A DNA stretch of 64,000 bases from Xiphophorus maculatus (GCF_002775205.1 NC_036459.1:62001-126000), one strand, 5' to 3'. Shown: positions 42,701 through 54,464, counted from the stretch's first letter. Notes: generated by a model not told the origin, from the sequence alone. A program made the numbers and translations.

Positions 42701-44464
42701 TTCCTCTTCCCCCCGTCATCCAGACCGTCAGGAACCCGGTAGCACCTCCCTGAGGAAGAGGAGGAGGAGTATCAGAAGTCAGCCTGAGGCGATGAAGCAT
42801 CAGAACCGGGTCGGTCCAGGTCTCACCTGGTGTGAAGGGCTGGTCTCCTCCCAGGACGGCATACGGGTCATGGAGGGTCCAGTTGCTCACCTGGAAATCC
42901 TGAGAGTCAGCCTGAGGAAGAGGAGCAGCGTGATGAAGGTGAAATGGCTCTTACAGCAGCTGGAGGCTCCTCCTCTTCCTCCTGCCGCGCCGCAGCACGC
43001 CGGATCAGCCGGCCTTCACCCTGGAACCAGAACCAGAACCCATGAGAACCAGAACCCAATCAGAACCAGAACCATCTTCAGGAGGCCGTCCGTACCGAGA
43101 CCTGTTGCCGCTCAATGTGCTCCTCCAGGTCCGGTTCCAGGTTCAGTTCCTCCTGGACAGGAATGAAGTCCTCTGCAGCGCCTCCTGCAGCTTCACTGGG
43201 GTCAAAGGTTGCAGCAGATTCAGCTGCAGGAAGAGCAGGTCATCAGCAAGTGGCCCTCTGACCAGCAGGGGGAGCCGGCGCGGCGCATCAGCCAACCTGC
43301 AGCCGATTGGTCCAGCAGGAACCTGGAGGCTGCAGCTGATTGGAGCATCAGGACGATGAGGTCATCAGGTCCCGGCAGGAACAGGTTGACACGGAAGTCC
43401 TTCTGGCTACACAGCACCTTCCCCCCAACACTGGGAGGCAGAGACAGGGGGACATGAGACACGACAGAGGACAGGGGGACATGAGACACGACAGAGGACA
43501 GGGGGACATGAGACACGACAGAGGGACATGAGACACGACAGAGGACAGGGGGACATGAGACGGGGACAGACCTGATGAGAGGCAGCTTGTTCTTCTCCTG
43601 AGTCTCAGGAGGGAGCAGGGCCTCTGGAGGCAGAGGGACCACACTGATGTCCTGTAGGGGACAGAAGACACGCTGAGGACAGGAGACATTCTGAGGACAG
43701 GAGACAAATCGAGGACAGACACTCACCGTGTGAGGCTCCGTCCTTGGGGGCGTGACAGACTCGTCCAGCTCCAGAGGAGTGAACTGCAGCAGAGAGAAGC
43801 ACTGCCTACATTACCCAGAATGCTCAGCACTCTGTCACAGTCAGCTTCCTGTTCTCACCACGGCCAGATCCTCAGCTTCCTGCTCCGTCTGGTCTGGTGC
43901 TGCTGCCCCCTGCTGGGCCGCCGCCGCCCGGCTGCGCCTGGAGACACACCAGAACCAGAACTAGAACCAGAACCAGAACCAGCACCATGGTGCCTCCAGA
44001 ACCAGACCCTCTGGACCCTCAGGCGGCACTGCTCACTTCTTGTTGTCGCTGATGAACTCCAGAGTCTGGAACACCAGGCTGTGGAGCAGCTCCACCTGCA
44101 ACAGCAGAGACAGGAAGCTGTGACTCCACATGACCCCGCCCACACGATGACGTCACACTGACCCTGCTCCTCCCACCTTCTTGCTGTAGATGCAGGTAGA
44201 GCCCTGGATGAGCAGTGCAGCCTCAGCAAAGTTCAGCCTGGTTCTCCCTCCGTCAAAGGTGATGCACATCTCGTCCAGCTGCAGCCAGGTACAGAGGTGG
44301 ACAGAGGTCAAAGGTCATAGAGACCACATGAGGTTTCTACCTGACAGGAAGCTCACCTCCTCCAGGTAGTCGTTGAGCTCTGATGCCACATCGATCTCCC
44401 AGTTCCTGGTGAGCTCTCTGATTGGCTGCAGCAGGTGGGCGTACCTGCTCTCTGCGGACTCCAT
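39709..44464 (-). CDS. ncaph2: Condensin-2 complex subunit H2 (kleisin beta)
   Basis: Kleisin subunit that bridges the SMC2/SMC4 heads and HEAT subunits in condensin II; nuclear, needed for chromosome compaction. Nineteen coding exons from the start: 44357-44464, 44177-44278, 44037-44095, 43859-43937, 43727-43783, 43572-43651, 43297-43430, 43096-43223, 42955-43020, 42827-42911, 42651-42749, 42539-42583, 42391-42461, 40972-41086, 40784-40852, 40655-40707, 40483-40584, 40268-40417 and 39709-39837. Phases all close, 576 residues (human 605). Landmarks: start [75 protein letters not shown] and end RFKTLADSS. The middle is acidic and poorly conserved, as usual. The acceptor of exon 14 (CAAAG|GGC at 41087) has a weak pyrimidine tract and is the least certain junction. 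The non-coding first exon ends at 46119. Confidence 0.92.
41237..42267. mobile_element. Non-autonomous DNA transposon with inverted ends, in an ncaph2 intron
   Basis: Left end GGGGCCTCATGCACTAAAGG and right end, complemented, GGGGCCTCACGTCTAAAGCG form imperfect inverted repeats, with GCGTACGCC near the right end. Such GGGGCCTCAYG-type termini recur in fish genomes. About 1.03 kb, no transposase frame, and a (TG)n run at 41929-41951. It takes up most of the 1.3-kb intron 41087-42390 of ncaph2. Superfamily not assigned. Confidence 0.6.
43431..43571. repeat. Minisatellite that makes up a whole 141-base ncaph2 intron
   Basis: The intron between coding exons 43572-43651 and 43297-43430 is nearly all units of GACATGAGACACGACAGAGG, often followed by ACAGGG. 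About four to five units are present; one is shortened. Only the splice ends are non-repetitive. Confidence 0.85.
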
Positions 44465-44727
44465 GACACCTGGAGGGACGGACAGGAGAGACGCCATTCT
44501 GGGCCAGAACCAAGAACCTGAGACCATTTGGGTCGACACTCAAGCCAATGAACCGGTTGAACCAAAAGTTCTGATCAGAGCCGGACCTCTCCAGAACTGA
44601 GCAGAACTAACATCGATTCACATCCGGAACCAGAACCAAACAGTAAACCTCTATGGAGCCCTTTTGAACGGGTAAACAGCTGGGCCTGGTTCCAAAGAGG
44701 CTGCGATGTTCCTGGCGCTCGATGTCC

Positions 44728-45105
44728 AGAAACCTGGACTGGATTATTCTGCTCTAATAGCAGAATATTTAAAACCATGTTTGGGATTTATTAAACCTTT
44801 ATTTGATTTGTGAAAGTTCAATAAAGTTCAGATTACTATTCACACTTGTTCCATGGAGTTTTTTTTTTTTTCAAATTCAATTCTAATTTAAAACCACTTT
44901 ATTAATTCCAAAGGGAAACTAAATATTGGTGTAACTCATTAATTCTTCAAAGAGTTATTGTAGATGGTGATGGCTGCTGGAAGGAAAGATCTTCTGCAGC
45001 GATCTGTTAAGTGAAGTTTCACAAATCAAATAAAGATTTCACAAATCCCAAACATGGTTTTAAATATTCTGCTATTAGAGCAGAATAATCCAGTCCAGGT
45101 CTAAA
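44728..45105. mobile_element. Foldback element with an L2-like LINE tail in its loop
   Basis: Arms of about 90 bases (44728-44818 and 45013-45105) are near-perfect reverse complements, sharing ATGGTTTTAAATATTCTGCT and AGAGCAGAATAATCCAGTCC. The spacer (44855-45010) holds the 3' end of an L2-like LINE in antisense: on the minus strand AGTTTCCCTTTGGAATTAAT plus an A-run near 44860-44870, preceded by CTTTCCTTCCAGCAGCCATC. A further partial direct copy of the arm lies at 45440-45530. Inside intron 1 of ncaph2. Confidence 0.75.
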
Positions 45106-45134
45106 TCCAAAACTACAACACCTAGACTCTAGAT

Positions 45135-45355
45135 CAGGGGTCTCAAACTCCAGTCCTCGAGGGCCGCAGTCCTGCAACTTCTAGATGAGCCTCTGCTGCA
45201 CCACCTGAACAGAATAATTAGGTCATTAAGGCTCTGGAAAACTGATCTACACAAGGAGGAGGTCATTAAGTCATTTCATTCCAGTGTTTTGTACCTGTGA
45301 CACATCTACAAACTGCAGGACTGTGGCCCTCGAGGCCTGGAGTTTGAGACCCCTG
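45135..45355. mobile_element. hAT-type MITE, complete ends
   Basis: CAGGGGTCTCAAACTCCAG at the left, and its complement CTGGAGTTTGAGACCCCTG at the right. Same family as 38250-38447. The flanks are themselves inverted copies (ACTACAACACCTAGA...TCTAGGTGTTGTAGT), so the MITE sits at the centre of another palindrome and no simple 8-base duplication is seen. Confidence 0.85.
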
Positions 45356-46118
45356 ATCTAGGTGTTGTAGTTTGGGATTTAGAGCAGTTCTAGTGTGACC
45401 GAGATCCAAGAAAAGGACAAAAATGGTCCTTTATTGAAGTTTCACAAATCACAAACATGGTTCTAGATATTCTACTACTATTTGAGAATAATCCAGTTCA
45501 GGTTTGAAGTGCCTAGGTATTGTAGTTTTTTTTAACTAGAGCAGATTATAGATGCGGAAGGTAGTGAAAAATTTGGTGGAATCGCCCTTTAGCCATTTCC
45601 CGAATCGGAAACCAACTTCACCTTCGTAGAACCGGTTAGCAGTAACGAGTAATGGTTCATCAGAAACTCAAGGTTCTGATTAATTCCTCAGAGATCAGTT
45701 TAAAGACGGACATCCATTCACTTATAAAGTCTGAGTTGGTTCCGTTTATTATTCATAGCAAAGCAGATCCTCTGGTTTTGATATTTAAACTTTAATAAAA
45801 TGTTGAAAATTAAAAACCTAGCTGAATCAATCCCAGGCCGAACACATCCGACAACTCCACCGACAAAAACCACGGCGTTTCTGGTCCTCGGTCCGGTTCG
45901 GTTCGCCAAAAGTGAAACTGAAACCCCCAAAACGGACAGAATATAAACAGAATCTGGCTCGGCATTAGACGCTCTACACAGCAACTTTAACTGGAAACAG
46001 GTCATTTTACCAATGTGATGACGTCAACTCATTGCAATGTCATTAACGGCACCAATATGCTTAAATTAACTCATGATAAACGGAATATTTCAGGTTATTT
46101 TACTAAAATGAAACTCAC

Positions 46119-46196
46119 CGATCAGGTAGAAGCTCACTACTAGTCAACCAACACTCAAGCAACCCGCGCTTAATGTCTTCTTCTATGGTTTTATAG
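46119..46196 (-). promoter_or_regulatory. ncaph2: ncaph2 core promoter and non-coding first exon
   Basis: On the minus strand CTATAAAACC (near 46188-46197) precedes a short leader that ends at a strong donor, GATCG|GTGAGT (exon end 46119). The partner acceptor is CTCCAG before the start-codon exon near 44470. The start site around 46165 is inferred from the TATA spacing. Confidence 0.55.
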
Positions 46197-46199
46197 CGC

Positions 46200-48395
46200 T
46201 ACAACTCAACGCGCTGCCACCTGCAGGTGAACTGCTGCATTACTTACAAAAACAAACAGCGCTCCTTTGTCAGTAACGCTGTGTTGTTAGTAAAATATTT
46301 AATAGAAAATTATTTGCTTGATTTAATATTTGAAGTTTCAGCCTCTCTTGAAAAAAAAACATAAGAAAAATCTTCATCTGTTTTAATTCATATTAAATAT
46401 ATTTACTGAATCATGAAGTTATAATGTTTTCGTAAGGTGATTATTCACTCCTGAAGCTTCTCGGTGCTCTTCTGTTTATCTTGGACTAAAAGGCAGCAGA
46501 GACAGCTCTTCACTGAATAATTAAAATGCTAAACAATGTGGAGGGAAAACTATGAGAAAGATATTAAATCAGAAAAACTGGATGTAATGTGGCTTCGTGG
46601 CCGCAGGATGGCGGCGTTTTGTCAGAAAGCCGCAGAAAGACAGGAAGCAGTTGTTTTTACATTACAGTTTTTACATTTACATCCTATTACATAAAACAAT
46701 AGGATCATAAATTGTTTTTATTACATTTGGAGCCAGTTTTACTATGTAATGATTACTATATCCATTTTTATTTTGGCATATTAAAGGTTTTCTATTACAT
46801 TAATATCCATATATTGTATTTTTTATATTTTTGACTGTAGCCCCGCCCCCTCCGTCAATCTGGCCCCGCCCCCCGTACTGTGTGCGGAAGCAGCTGAAGC
46901 AGAGTTAAAATATTTCGCCTCCTTTATGCAGAACTGCTCCTCTTCCTCCTCTTCCTCCCAGACGGGTGGCTGCTCTGATGTGGAACCAGCATCTGGGCCG
47001 AGTCGGTTCTTGTTTTCAGGGCTGGGACGAAGCCAGAGGTTCTGGGCTTGAGCGGGTCGTCCTCTGGGTCCAGTTAGGGTTGTGCTGCCAGAATGAACCT
47101 GAGTGATGAAGATGAAGCAGTGATGATGAAGATCTGGACCGCTCCATGGACGGTCCATCCCTGCTCTGGTCCTGAGATCTGGGTCACTACCAGAACCAAA
47201 AACAGAAGAGCTTCCTGTATAAAGCTGTTTATGAATCAGATTTAGAACCGGACCTGAACAGAACCAATGAGCAGAACCTTGAGGCTGATTAGTGGCCCTC
47301 TAGGGCAAGCTGTTTAATATTTAGTATCCAGGCGGGCCGTCCAGCCACACTGCACAGAAGCCTGGGAATTAAATGGCTCAACAGCTTGCCATACATGGAC
47401 CCTTCAGCACCATGACCCCTGACCCTTGACCCCAAAATGTTTTAGCTGCCAGGCCTCACCAGGGGTTCTGCTTTGATGGTTCTTTTAGATGTGATGAAGC
47501 GGACCGGGTCGTAGCATCAGAACCGGGTCCATTAGTTAAACTCAACAGAACAGAAAGAGACTGCACAGCAGGAACCGACACTCCAGATCTTCATCTCTGA
47601 CCCGAAACCGGAACCAGAACCAGGTCACATTCAGAAACAAGATCATTCAAAGCTTTTTCTGGGTTTCTACAGTTAGAGTTCTGGTTCTGATCAGTTTCTG
47701 GTTCTGATCAGCTGATCCCTGTTGACAGTAACTTATTACAGTATTCGCAAACCCTCACCGTTGCCATGACAACGAGCCACTAATGAGTCATCATCATCAC
47801 ACAGAACTTCATCAGAACCTTTCAGAGGTTCTGGTTCTGACCCGTGTGCTGGGGCTGCTGGTTGGTTCAGACAGGAAGTTCTGCTGGGTTGCCTGCTGAG
47901 GCGTTTCCATGGCAACATGCAGTTCTGGTACCGGACCAGCGGGTCCTGGTTCTACCGGTTCTGACCCGGTCCAATCAGGAGACAAATGAGGAAGCAGCAG
48001 GAATCCATCAGAACACGGTGATCCCAGAGGCCCAGTTGGGCCTGGCCGGGCAGAACCAGAACAGAACATGAATCACTGCAGGAAACACGGCCCATTAATC
48101 CGGCTCGGTTCCGTCTGACAGCTCTGCAGCAGAACCAGGCCTGCAGACGGTCCTGATGGATGGCGGCCTGGTTCTGGTTTGGTTTACCTGAACTGCATCA
48201 GCTGCTGCTGACCCGGTTCATCAGAAAGTTCTGGTTCCATCTGTCTGGACCATGGCAGGGTTCTGTTCCTGAACCAAGAGGACAGCGGTCCAACGGACGG
48301 AGTCCCTGCAACCGGGGTGTCCGGACCCCAACAGCCCACCGAACCCCCCGCAGCTGGACAAACACCTGTGGCCAATCAGGGACCAGGACAGGGCG
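46200..48395. other. Gene-poor stretch between ncaph2 and the Kv4 gene, first part
   Basis: AT-rich sequence at 46260-46840, then moderate-GC sequence with dense CAGAACC/GGTTCTG motifs. No exon pair with good splice sites and coding sense was found. Confidence 0.5.
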
Positions 48396-48535
48396 TCTGT
48401 GTGTGTTTTAGTGTGTGTGTGTGTTATGGTGTGTATGTGGGGGTGTGTGTGCGCATGTGTTGGGGTGTGTAGGCGTGTGTGTTTTAGTGTGTGTGTGTTA
48501 CTGTGTGTTGGGGTGTGTTAGGGTGTGTGTGTGAT
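48396..48535. repeat. Degenerate (TG)n-rich tract
   Basis: GTGTGTGT interspersed with TTAG/TTGGGG-like spacers. Confidence 0.85.
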
Positions 48536-49239
48536 GGAGGCAGCGTCTCCCGGGATGATAATGATCACCTCCATCTGTCAGCGACAGCAGAGATCATGGG
48601 AGTGTGTGATGTCACACTGAGATGTTAATGAAGTTGCTCAGTCTGGTTCCCCGCCGGTCTGGGTCAGAGAGAAGTCCACAGAACCAGAGCCGCTCTGGGT
48701 CTGACCGCATTACTTCTGGTACTTCTGTAACCTCTGTGCTGACAGAGGTCAGAGGTCAGAGGTGGTTCACCTGCTTTAGCTGTGACGCCTCAGCCGTCAT
48801 TCACAGAGGGTCAGTGGTCAAAGGTCAAGGGTCAGTTCATCTGGCCTCCTGTCACTAAAACTTGGACCAAAGGCCAAAACCGCCCAACGGTTCTGGTTCT
48901 GATGAAGGTTCTGGTTCTGATCTATTTTGGTCCAAATTCCTAAAATATCCTGAAGTCGCTGCAGCTAAAAACAGATCAGAGAGTCTAGAAATAGAACCAA
49001 GCTACAGCTGTACTGAGAGGAGGGTTGACCTGGTTCTGCTCAGAGGCGGTACCAGCCCATTGGGTTCTGCTAAATATCGGAGCAGTTTTGTCCATCAGGC
49101 GGTTCATGAACCAAACAGACTCACACAAATGATAATTTGTGTGACTGGAGGTGTGGAAACCTTAACCACACCTCCATCTCTGGCATGTCAATGCCTCTGC
49201 TGGGAGACAGAAAATAAACGTTGAAATATTAGAAACATT

Positions 49240-50015
49240 GAATTAATGTTGAAGCCAGATATTGAAACGATATTGAATCGATACTGAAATGATACTGAAA
49301 CAATATTGAAACTATATTGAAACGACACTGAATCGATACTGAAACGATATAGAAAGGATATTGAATCGATACTGAATCAATACTGAAACGATACTGAAAC
49401 GATACTGAAACAATACTGAAATGATGTTGAAACGATACTGAAGCGATGTTGAAACGATACTGAAACAATACTGAAACGATACTGAAACGATACTGAAACA
49501 ATACTGAAATGATGTTGAAACGATACTGAAACAATGTTGAAACGATACTGAAGCGATGTTGAAACGATACTGAAACAATGTTGAAACGATACTGAAGCGA
49601 TGTTGAAACGATACTGAAACAATGTTGAAACGATACTGAAGCGATGTTGAAACGATACTGAAACGATGTTGAAACGATACTGAAGCGATGTTGAAACGAT
49701 ACTGAAACAATACTGAAACGATACTGAAACGATACTGAAACAATACTGAAATGATGTTGAAACGATACTGAAGCGATGTTGAAACGATACTGAAACAATA
49801 CTGAAACGATACTGAAACAATACTGAAATGATGTTGAAACGATACTGAAGCGATGTTGAAACGATACTGAAACAATGTTGAAACGATACTGAAACAATGT
49901 TGAAACGATACTGAAGCGATGTTGAAACGATACTGAAACGATGTTGAAACGATACTGAAACAATATTGAAACGATACTGAAACAATATTGAAATGATACT
50001 GAAACGATATCAAAA
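49240..50015. repeat. 11-bp minisatellite (about 70 units)
   Basis: Units GATACTGAAAC, AATACTGAAAC and GATGTTGAAAC alternate, giving a 22-base higher unit in the central part. Since 11 is not a multiple of three, each strand frame cycles through all three phases. On the minus strand none contains a stop, which explains three overlapping open frames of 202-279 codons. Not a gene. Confidence 0.95.
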
Positions 50016-50413
50016 TGATGTTGAAACAGTCGGTGATTCACTTGTTGAATCAACGTTTCTGTCTCCATTATCTACATTGATTCAACCATCTCCTGAATGT
50101 GGACCTACATTCATATTTTAGTTTATTTTATAATGAATCAAAGTTAGGAATCAATATTGATTTATGTACTGTACATGTTCTGCTCTGACAGGTTTACATC
50201 TAACATACCATTAAAAGGTTTTCACTGGTGTTATAGACTCAGTGTTGTTGGCAGATGATGGGCATTTAATTATCTTACATTACCATATTTCCAAAAATGT
50301 GTGTAGACACACTTAAAAAATGACAACATGGCATTAATATAACATTTTATTTAAGAAAACAGACACAGATCTGTAAACATATTTGACTTCTTTGTGACAT
50401 CCAGAACATCAGT

Positions 50414-50746
50414 CTATTGTCCATCAGGTTCAGCCTGGTTCTGTATGAACCAGGAAGGAGGACAAGTTGGGCTAACCCAGGTCTGACTCTGGTTGGCGTC
50501 ACTTTGGTTCCTTGACGCCTTTCTCCCATTCTGGCACCTAATGAAGCCACTTCTGTCCATGACAGTCAGCTTTGGGTCAAACTGCTGAGCAGCAGCTGAA
50601 AAACACAGAGATCAGAGTGAGGAAGGCGCCGGTTAGAACAAGTGATCTAACTATCTGCTACCCATCAATCCGTCCTACCTTGTGGTGATGCTCTCATCGA
50701 TGCTACATCACAATCTGTTGACTCAGCAGATTTCTTATCATCCTGC
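50414..50746 (-). CDS. Unrecognised gene tail: two spliced exons and a poly(A) signal
   Basis: Exon 50679-50746 has acceptor CTTCCACAG|GC and donor CACAAG|GTAGGA. Exon 50414-50595 has acceptor TCTGTGTTTTTCAG and ends in TAG. The two join in phase (CAA G|CT). They encode a polar 82-residue tail with DDKKSAESTDCDVASMRASP, then FDPKLTVMDRSGFIRCQNGR and a Gln/Asn/Ser-rich end. AATAAA follows about 65 bases on (plus TTTATT at 50346-50351). I found no upstream exons before the LINE fragment at 51.27 kb, so this may be the remnant of a lost gene, part of a transposon-borne gene, or chance. No family recognised. Confidence 0.3.
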
Positions 50747-51239
50747 CTGTGGAAGTTTGGTTTCGTCTATTTTAGTTTGTCGCAGATTAAGGTAAGTTTT
50801 ATTTAATTTATTTTATATCTGGCTTCACTGAGCTGCTGAATTACTTCATGTTTTACTTTACATGACAGCAGTTTGTAAATATATTTATTACTTTAGTTTT
50901 GTCATCTGCAAAGTCGTTACTACTGTAAACAAGTTATTGTTTGGCAGTTAATAAGGACAAAATATATTGTTTTGTGGCCTATTTTGTCCTTATACGTTAA
51001 AATTCTTTAGATTATTACACTCTTTATTACTAAACCTTGCTAAACAGAGCATGTTGGTAGCGATGCTATGTGAGATTGAAGCTATAATAGCCGTGTTATA
51101 TTAGTGTATATTAATCATATCCCATCATTCCAGTGACCTGTGCAGTTCAGTGACACATTGTGGCTGCTGCTGATAACAGACACTATGAAACGAATTAATG
51201 CGCATAAAAGAGTTGTGTTGATTTGTATTAGTCTGTTTA

Positions 51240-51496
51240 ATGTAATTCCAATAACAAACTTCCAGAAAACTGTAAAACAGCTGAAACACTGACTTCTTTT
51301 AAATCTCAACTAAAAACCCACCTGTTTAGAATTGTATTTGAAATGTAATCAATTACAAATTTATGGATGGACCTTGACTTCATGCTTTGTTTTGAGTATA
51401 TTGCATTGTGTTTCTGTGTTTGTAATGATGTAAAGCACTTTGAAATGTCTTGCTGCTGAAATGTGCTATACAAATAAAATTTGATTGATTGAATAA
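51240..51496 (+). mobile_element. LINE 3' end with (GATT) tail
   Basis: Ends in the C-terminal residues typical of a fish LINE ORF2 (LTSFKSQLKTHLFRIVFEM, then stop), a UTR with GTAAAGCACTTTGAAATGTC and TGCTATACAAATAAAATTTG, and a GATTGATTGAAT tail. 5'-truncated. The same tail is present in reverse at 703-812. Confidence 0.75.
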
Positions 51497-51588
51497 AACC
51501 TGCTTACCCTGTCTGATACTGTTTTATTCTTACAAACGTCTCTGTATTTAAAATATTTTAAAAAGGTAGGACATTCTGATACTCAGGC

Positions 51589-51630
51589 TGCACTGTGGTG
51601 CAGTGGGCAGCACTGTTGCCTTGCAGGGCT
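51589..51630 (+). repeat. Short teleost repeat relic
   Basis: GCACTGTGGTGCAGTGGGCAG followed by CACTGTTGCCTTGCAG is the start of a very common fish dispersed repeat. Only about 40 bases remain. Confidence 0.5.
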
Positions 51631-52049
51631 GGTTACCATGGCAACAGCATCTAGGAACTGTCAGGAGGAGCCGTCCATCAGCTGGACGCTGCAGTGAAGC
51701 TGTCAGAGGGTCAGAACCAGGACCAGAACCGAGACCCGGACCAGAGCTGAAGCAGCTGCAGGAGGGATCAGGTAGCATCCATGAGGTGATGATGGACATC
51801 CCAGCTGTTTCTTAAGGGAAAAGCTTCACATCTTCTACTGGTGGGACTGCAGGAACTGGGCCATCAGACTGGTTTCCTTCACTAGAGGGAAACGAAGCAG
51901 CCGGTTCGCCCCTCTGTCTGCGGACCTCATGTTGAGAACCGCTGCCGTCTCTGAAACATTTCAGTAGAAACTGAGAAGCGCGCACGGAGCCTACCAGAGT
52001 CACAGATCCAGGGACCAATCATTAAACTAATCACCTCAGCACGTCACAG

Positions 52050-52619
52050 GTTTCTCCCGGCCCGTGACGCGGGCTGCGTGGCGGGCTCCCCCTCCCCCGA
52101 TTAGCGGGGACTCTCTGGCTCCGCCCACCGAGTTGGGGACTCGAGGGGGGAGGAGGGGGTGAGTTTCCGCCTCTCCTCTCCAACAGCACCTGTGTGACCG
52201 CAGATCGAGCCGCTGCGGTTTCTTCTCCTCCAGCCGAACCTCCAGTTTATCTGCATAGGTTCGGTTCTGTTCGGACTTTCTCCTCTCCCCGCTGCGTAGC
52301 CGGACCGGGAGGCTGCAACTTCTCCTAACAACTGGAAGACTTGTTGCAGGAAGACCTTCCGGTCCGGTCCGGTCCGGTCCGGTACGGGTTGGACCTGCTG
52401 CTTCCCTCTGAAGCTTTTCGCCTCTGAACAGCCAGAGAATGAGCGGCTGATCTCTGGAGCGCCGCTTTCAACTTTACGCGCTTTGCGCACCGACTTTGTG
52501 CGTAAAGCTCCGCGCTCCGGCTGACCCGGAGCTCCGAACTCCGCTCGCTGGTTCCTGGATGTCCGCTTGTTGCCCTGCGACTGTCTGAACCTCTGTCTAA
52601 TCCGGAGCTCCGGGCCAGC
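52050..52619 (+). promoter_or_regulatory. GC/CpG-rich promoter and 5' UTR of the Kv4 gene
   Basis: CpG-rich sequence starts near 52050 (CCCGTGACGCGGGCTGCG) and runs into the coding exon without a splice site being needed. A GGTCC tandem occurs at 52360-52385. No clear TATA. CpG-island promoters are usual for this channel family. Confidence 0.55.
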
Positions 52620-53728
52620 ATGGCTGCGGGAGTCGCAGCCTGGATGCCGTTCGCCCGCGCCGCGGCCGTCGGCTGGATGCCGGTGGCCAGCGCGCCCATG
52701 CCGGCGCCTCCGCGGGAGAAGCAGCGCGGCCGGGAAGGGCTGATCGTGCTGAACGTCAGTGGCACAAAGTTCCAGACGTGGCGGGACACGCTGGAGCGCT
52801 ATCCGGACACCCTGCTGGGCAGCTCGGAGCGGGACTTCTTCTTCCACGAGGAGAGCAACGAGTTCTTCTTCGACCGCGACCCGGACATCTTCCGCCACAT
52901 CCTGAACTTCTACCGCACCGGAAAGCTGCACTTCCCGCGGCAGGAGTGCATCTCCGCCTATGACGAGGAGCTGACCTTCTTCGGCATCGTCCCGGAGATC
53001 ATCGGAGACTGCTGCTACGAGGACTACAAGGACCGGCGGCGGGAGAACCAGGAGCGCATCCAGGACGACGAGGAGAGCGAGCAGAGCAGCGACCTGATGC
53101 CCGCGGATGCCAGCCTCCGGGAGACCATGTGGCGCGCCTTCGAGAACCCGCACACCTCCACCATGGCGCTTGTCTTCTACTACGTCACCGGCTTCTTCAT
53201 CGCCGTGTCGGTCATGGCCAATGTGGCGGAGACGGTGCCGTGCGGCGCCGCGCCGAACCGCGTCAAGGTGCTGTCCTGCGGTGAGCTCTACGCGCTGGCC
53301 TTCTTCTGCCTGGACACGGCGTGCGTCATGATCTTCACGGTGGAATACCTGCTGCGCCTCCTGGCGGCGCCCAGCCGCTACAGGTTCGTCAAGAGCGTGA
53401 TGAGCGTCATCGACGTGGTGGCCATCATGCCCTACTACATCGGTCTGGTCATGACGGACAACGAGGACGTGAGCGGCGCCTTCGTCACCCTGCGGGTCTT
53501 CCGCGTCTTTCGGATCTTCAAGTTCTCGCGGCACTCTGCGGGACTTCGCATCCTGGGCTACACGCTGAAGAGCTGCGCGTCGGAATTGGGCTTCCTGCTC
53601 TTCTCGCTCACCATGGCCATCATCATCTTCGCCACCGTCATGTTCTACGCTGAGAAGGGTTCCGGCAGCAAGTTCACCAGCATCCCGGCAGCCTTCTGGT
53701 ACACCATAGTTACCATGACAACGCTGGG
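52620..53728 (+). CDS. kcnd2: Kv4 (Shal-type) voltage-gated K+ channel, exon 1 (kcnd2-like)
   Basis: Pore subunit of fast-inactivating A-type K+ current in neurons and heart. This first coding exon gives 369 residues and stops at a donor (CTGG|GGTGAG) inside the pore signature TMTTLG, the standard Kv4 exon-1 boundary. The N-terminus [20 protein letters not shown] is the Kv4 inactivation/KChIP-binding segment. The T1 tetramerisation domain follows ([14 protein letters not shown] to [14 protein letters not shown], zinc-site Cys pair). Then come S1 ([15 protein letters not shown]), S2, S3, S4 with Arg/Lys every third residue ([14 protein letters not shown]), and S5. Paralogue choice: T1 wording ([17 protein letters not shown]) is nearer to Kv4.2/kcnd2 than to mammalian kcnd3 or kcnd1, but fish kcnd1 cannot be excluded. 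The rest of the gene lies beyond the window, fitting the very large intron 1 of kcnd2. Confidence 0.85.
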
Positions 53729-54464
53729 GTGAGTGACGCCGCCTATTTTTTTGTGGTCCCAAAGTGGGCGGGGCTAATTTTCAGGACGGATGTGCAGCTA
53801 ATGTTTCCGGAGGTTCAGGAGAAGTTCTGCCAAGAGGCAGAACTGAGCCGAACCCAGAGGTTCTTCTGTCCACCAGAACCGGCCCAGTGGGTTAGCAGCG
53901 GATCGTCTACTGGTTTAAAGTTGGTTTCTTACTGGTTTCCATTTAGTATCTTACTGGTTTCCAGTTGGTATCTTAATGGTTTCATCTTAGTGGTTTCCAG
54001 TCTCCAGGGTCTACTCCATGCTGGGCTGGACTTTAGAGAAGTCTTAAAGTGACAGCGTCCTGGTTTTGGGGTCTTTGTCAACGTTGCTCTGCTTCTGGTG
54101 ACTTTAACATTTGGACCGGGACATGTTGGACCTGCATGTAACTATGAACATGCAGGTCCATGTTTCTTACTGGGTTTCTGTCAGAACCATTAAAAGTTCT
54201 GAGAACGCAGCAGCTCTTTGGTCTGGGTCAGGAGGTTCTGATGCTCCTCCCAGATCCAGTCTAGTTTGTCAACAGAACCAGAACTTTAGCTCCGAGCCAA
54301 AAATTTGGACCCGCAGGGTCAGAGGTCATGTGAGTCAGACCTCTGACTCGCATGAACCAGAACCAGAAGTCCTGACCTAAGGTCCGGGTTCTGAGGCTCC
54401 AACTCATCTTCCTCTCAGACTCCAGGAAGGAAGAGGAAGAAGAGCAGGAAATAAATGCTGCTTC

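Noticed and set aside
49229-50068. Phe/Gln/Ser-repeat open frames on the minus strand
   Set aside because: All three frames of an 11-base tandem repeat are open. Pure repeat translation.
52101-53762. 553-codon minus-strand open frame opposite the Kv4 exon
   Set aside because: Shadow of GC-rich codon use in the Kv4 coding exon. The plus strand has full Kv4 homology, while the minus product has no domain.
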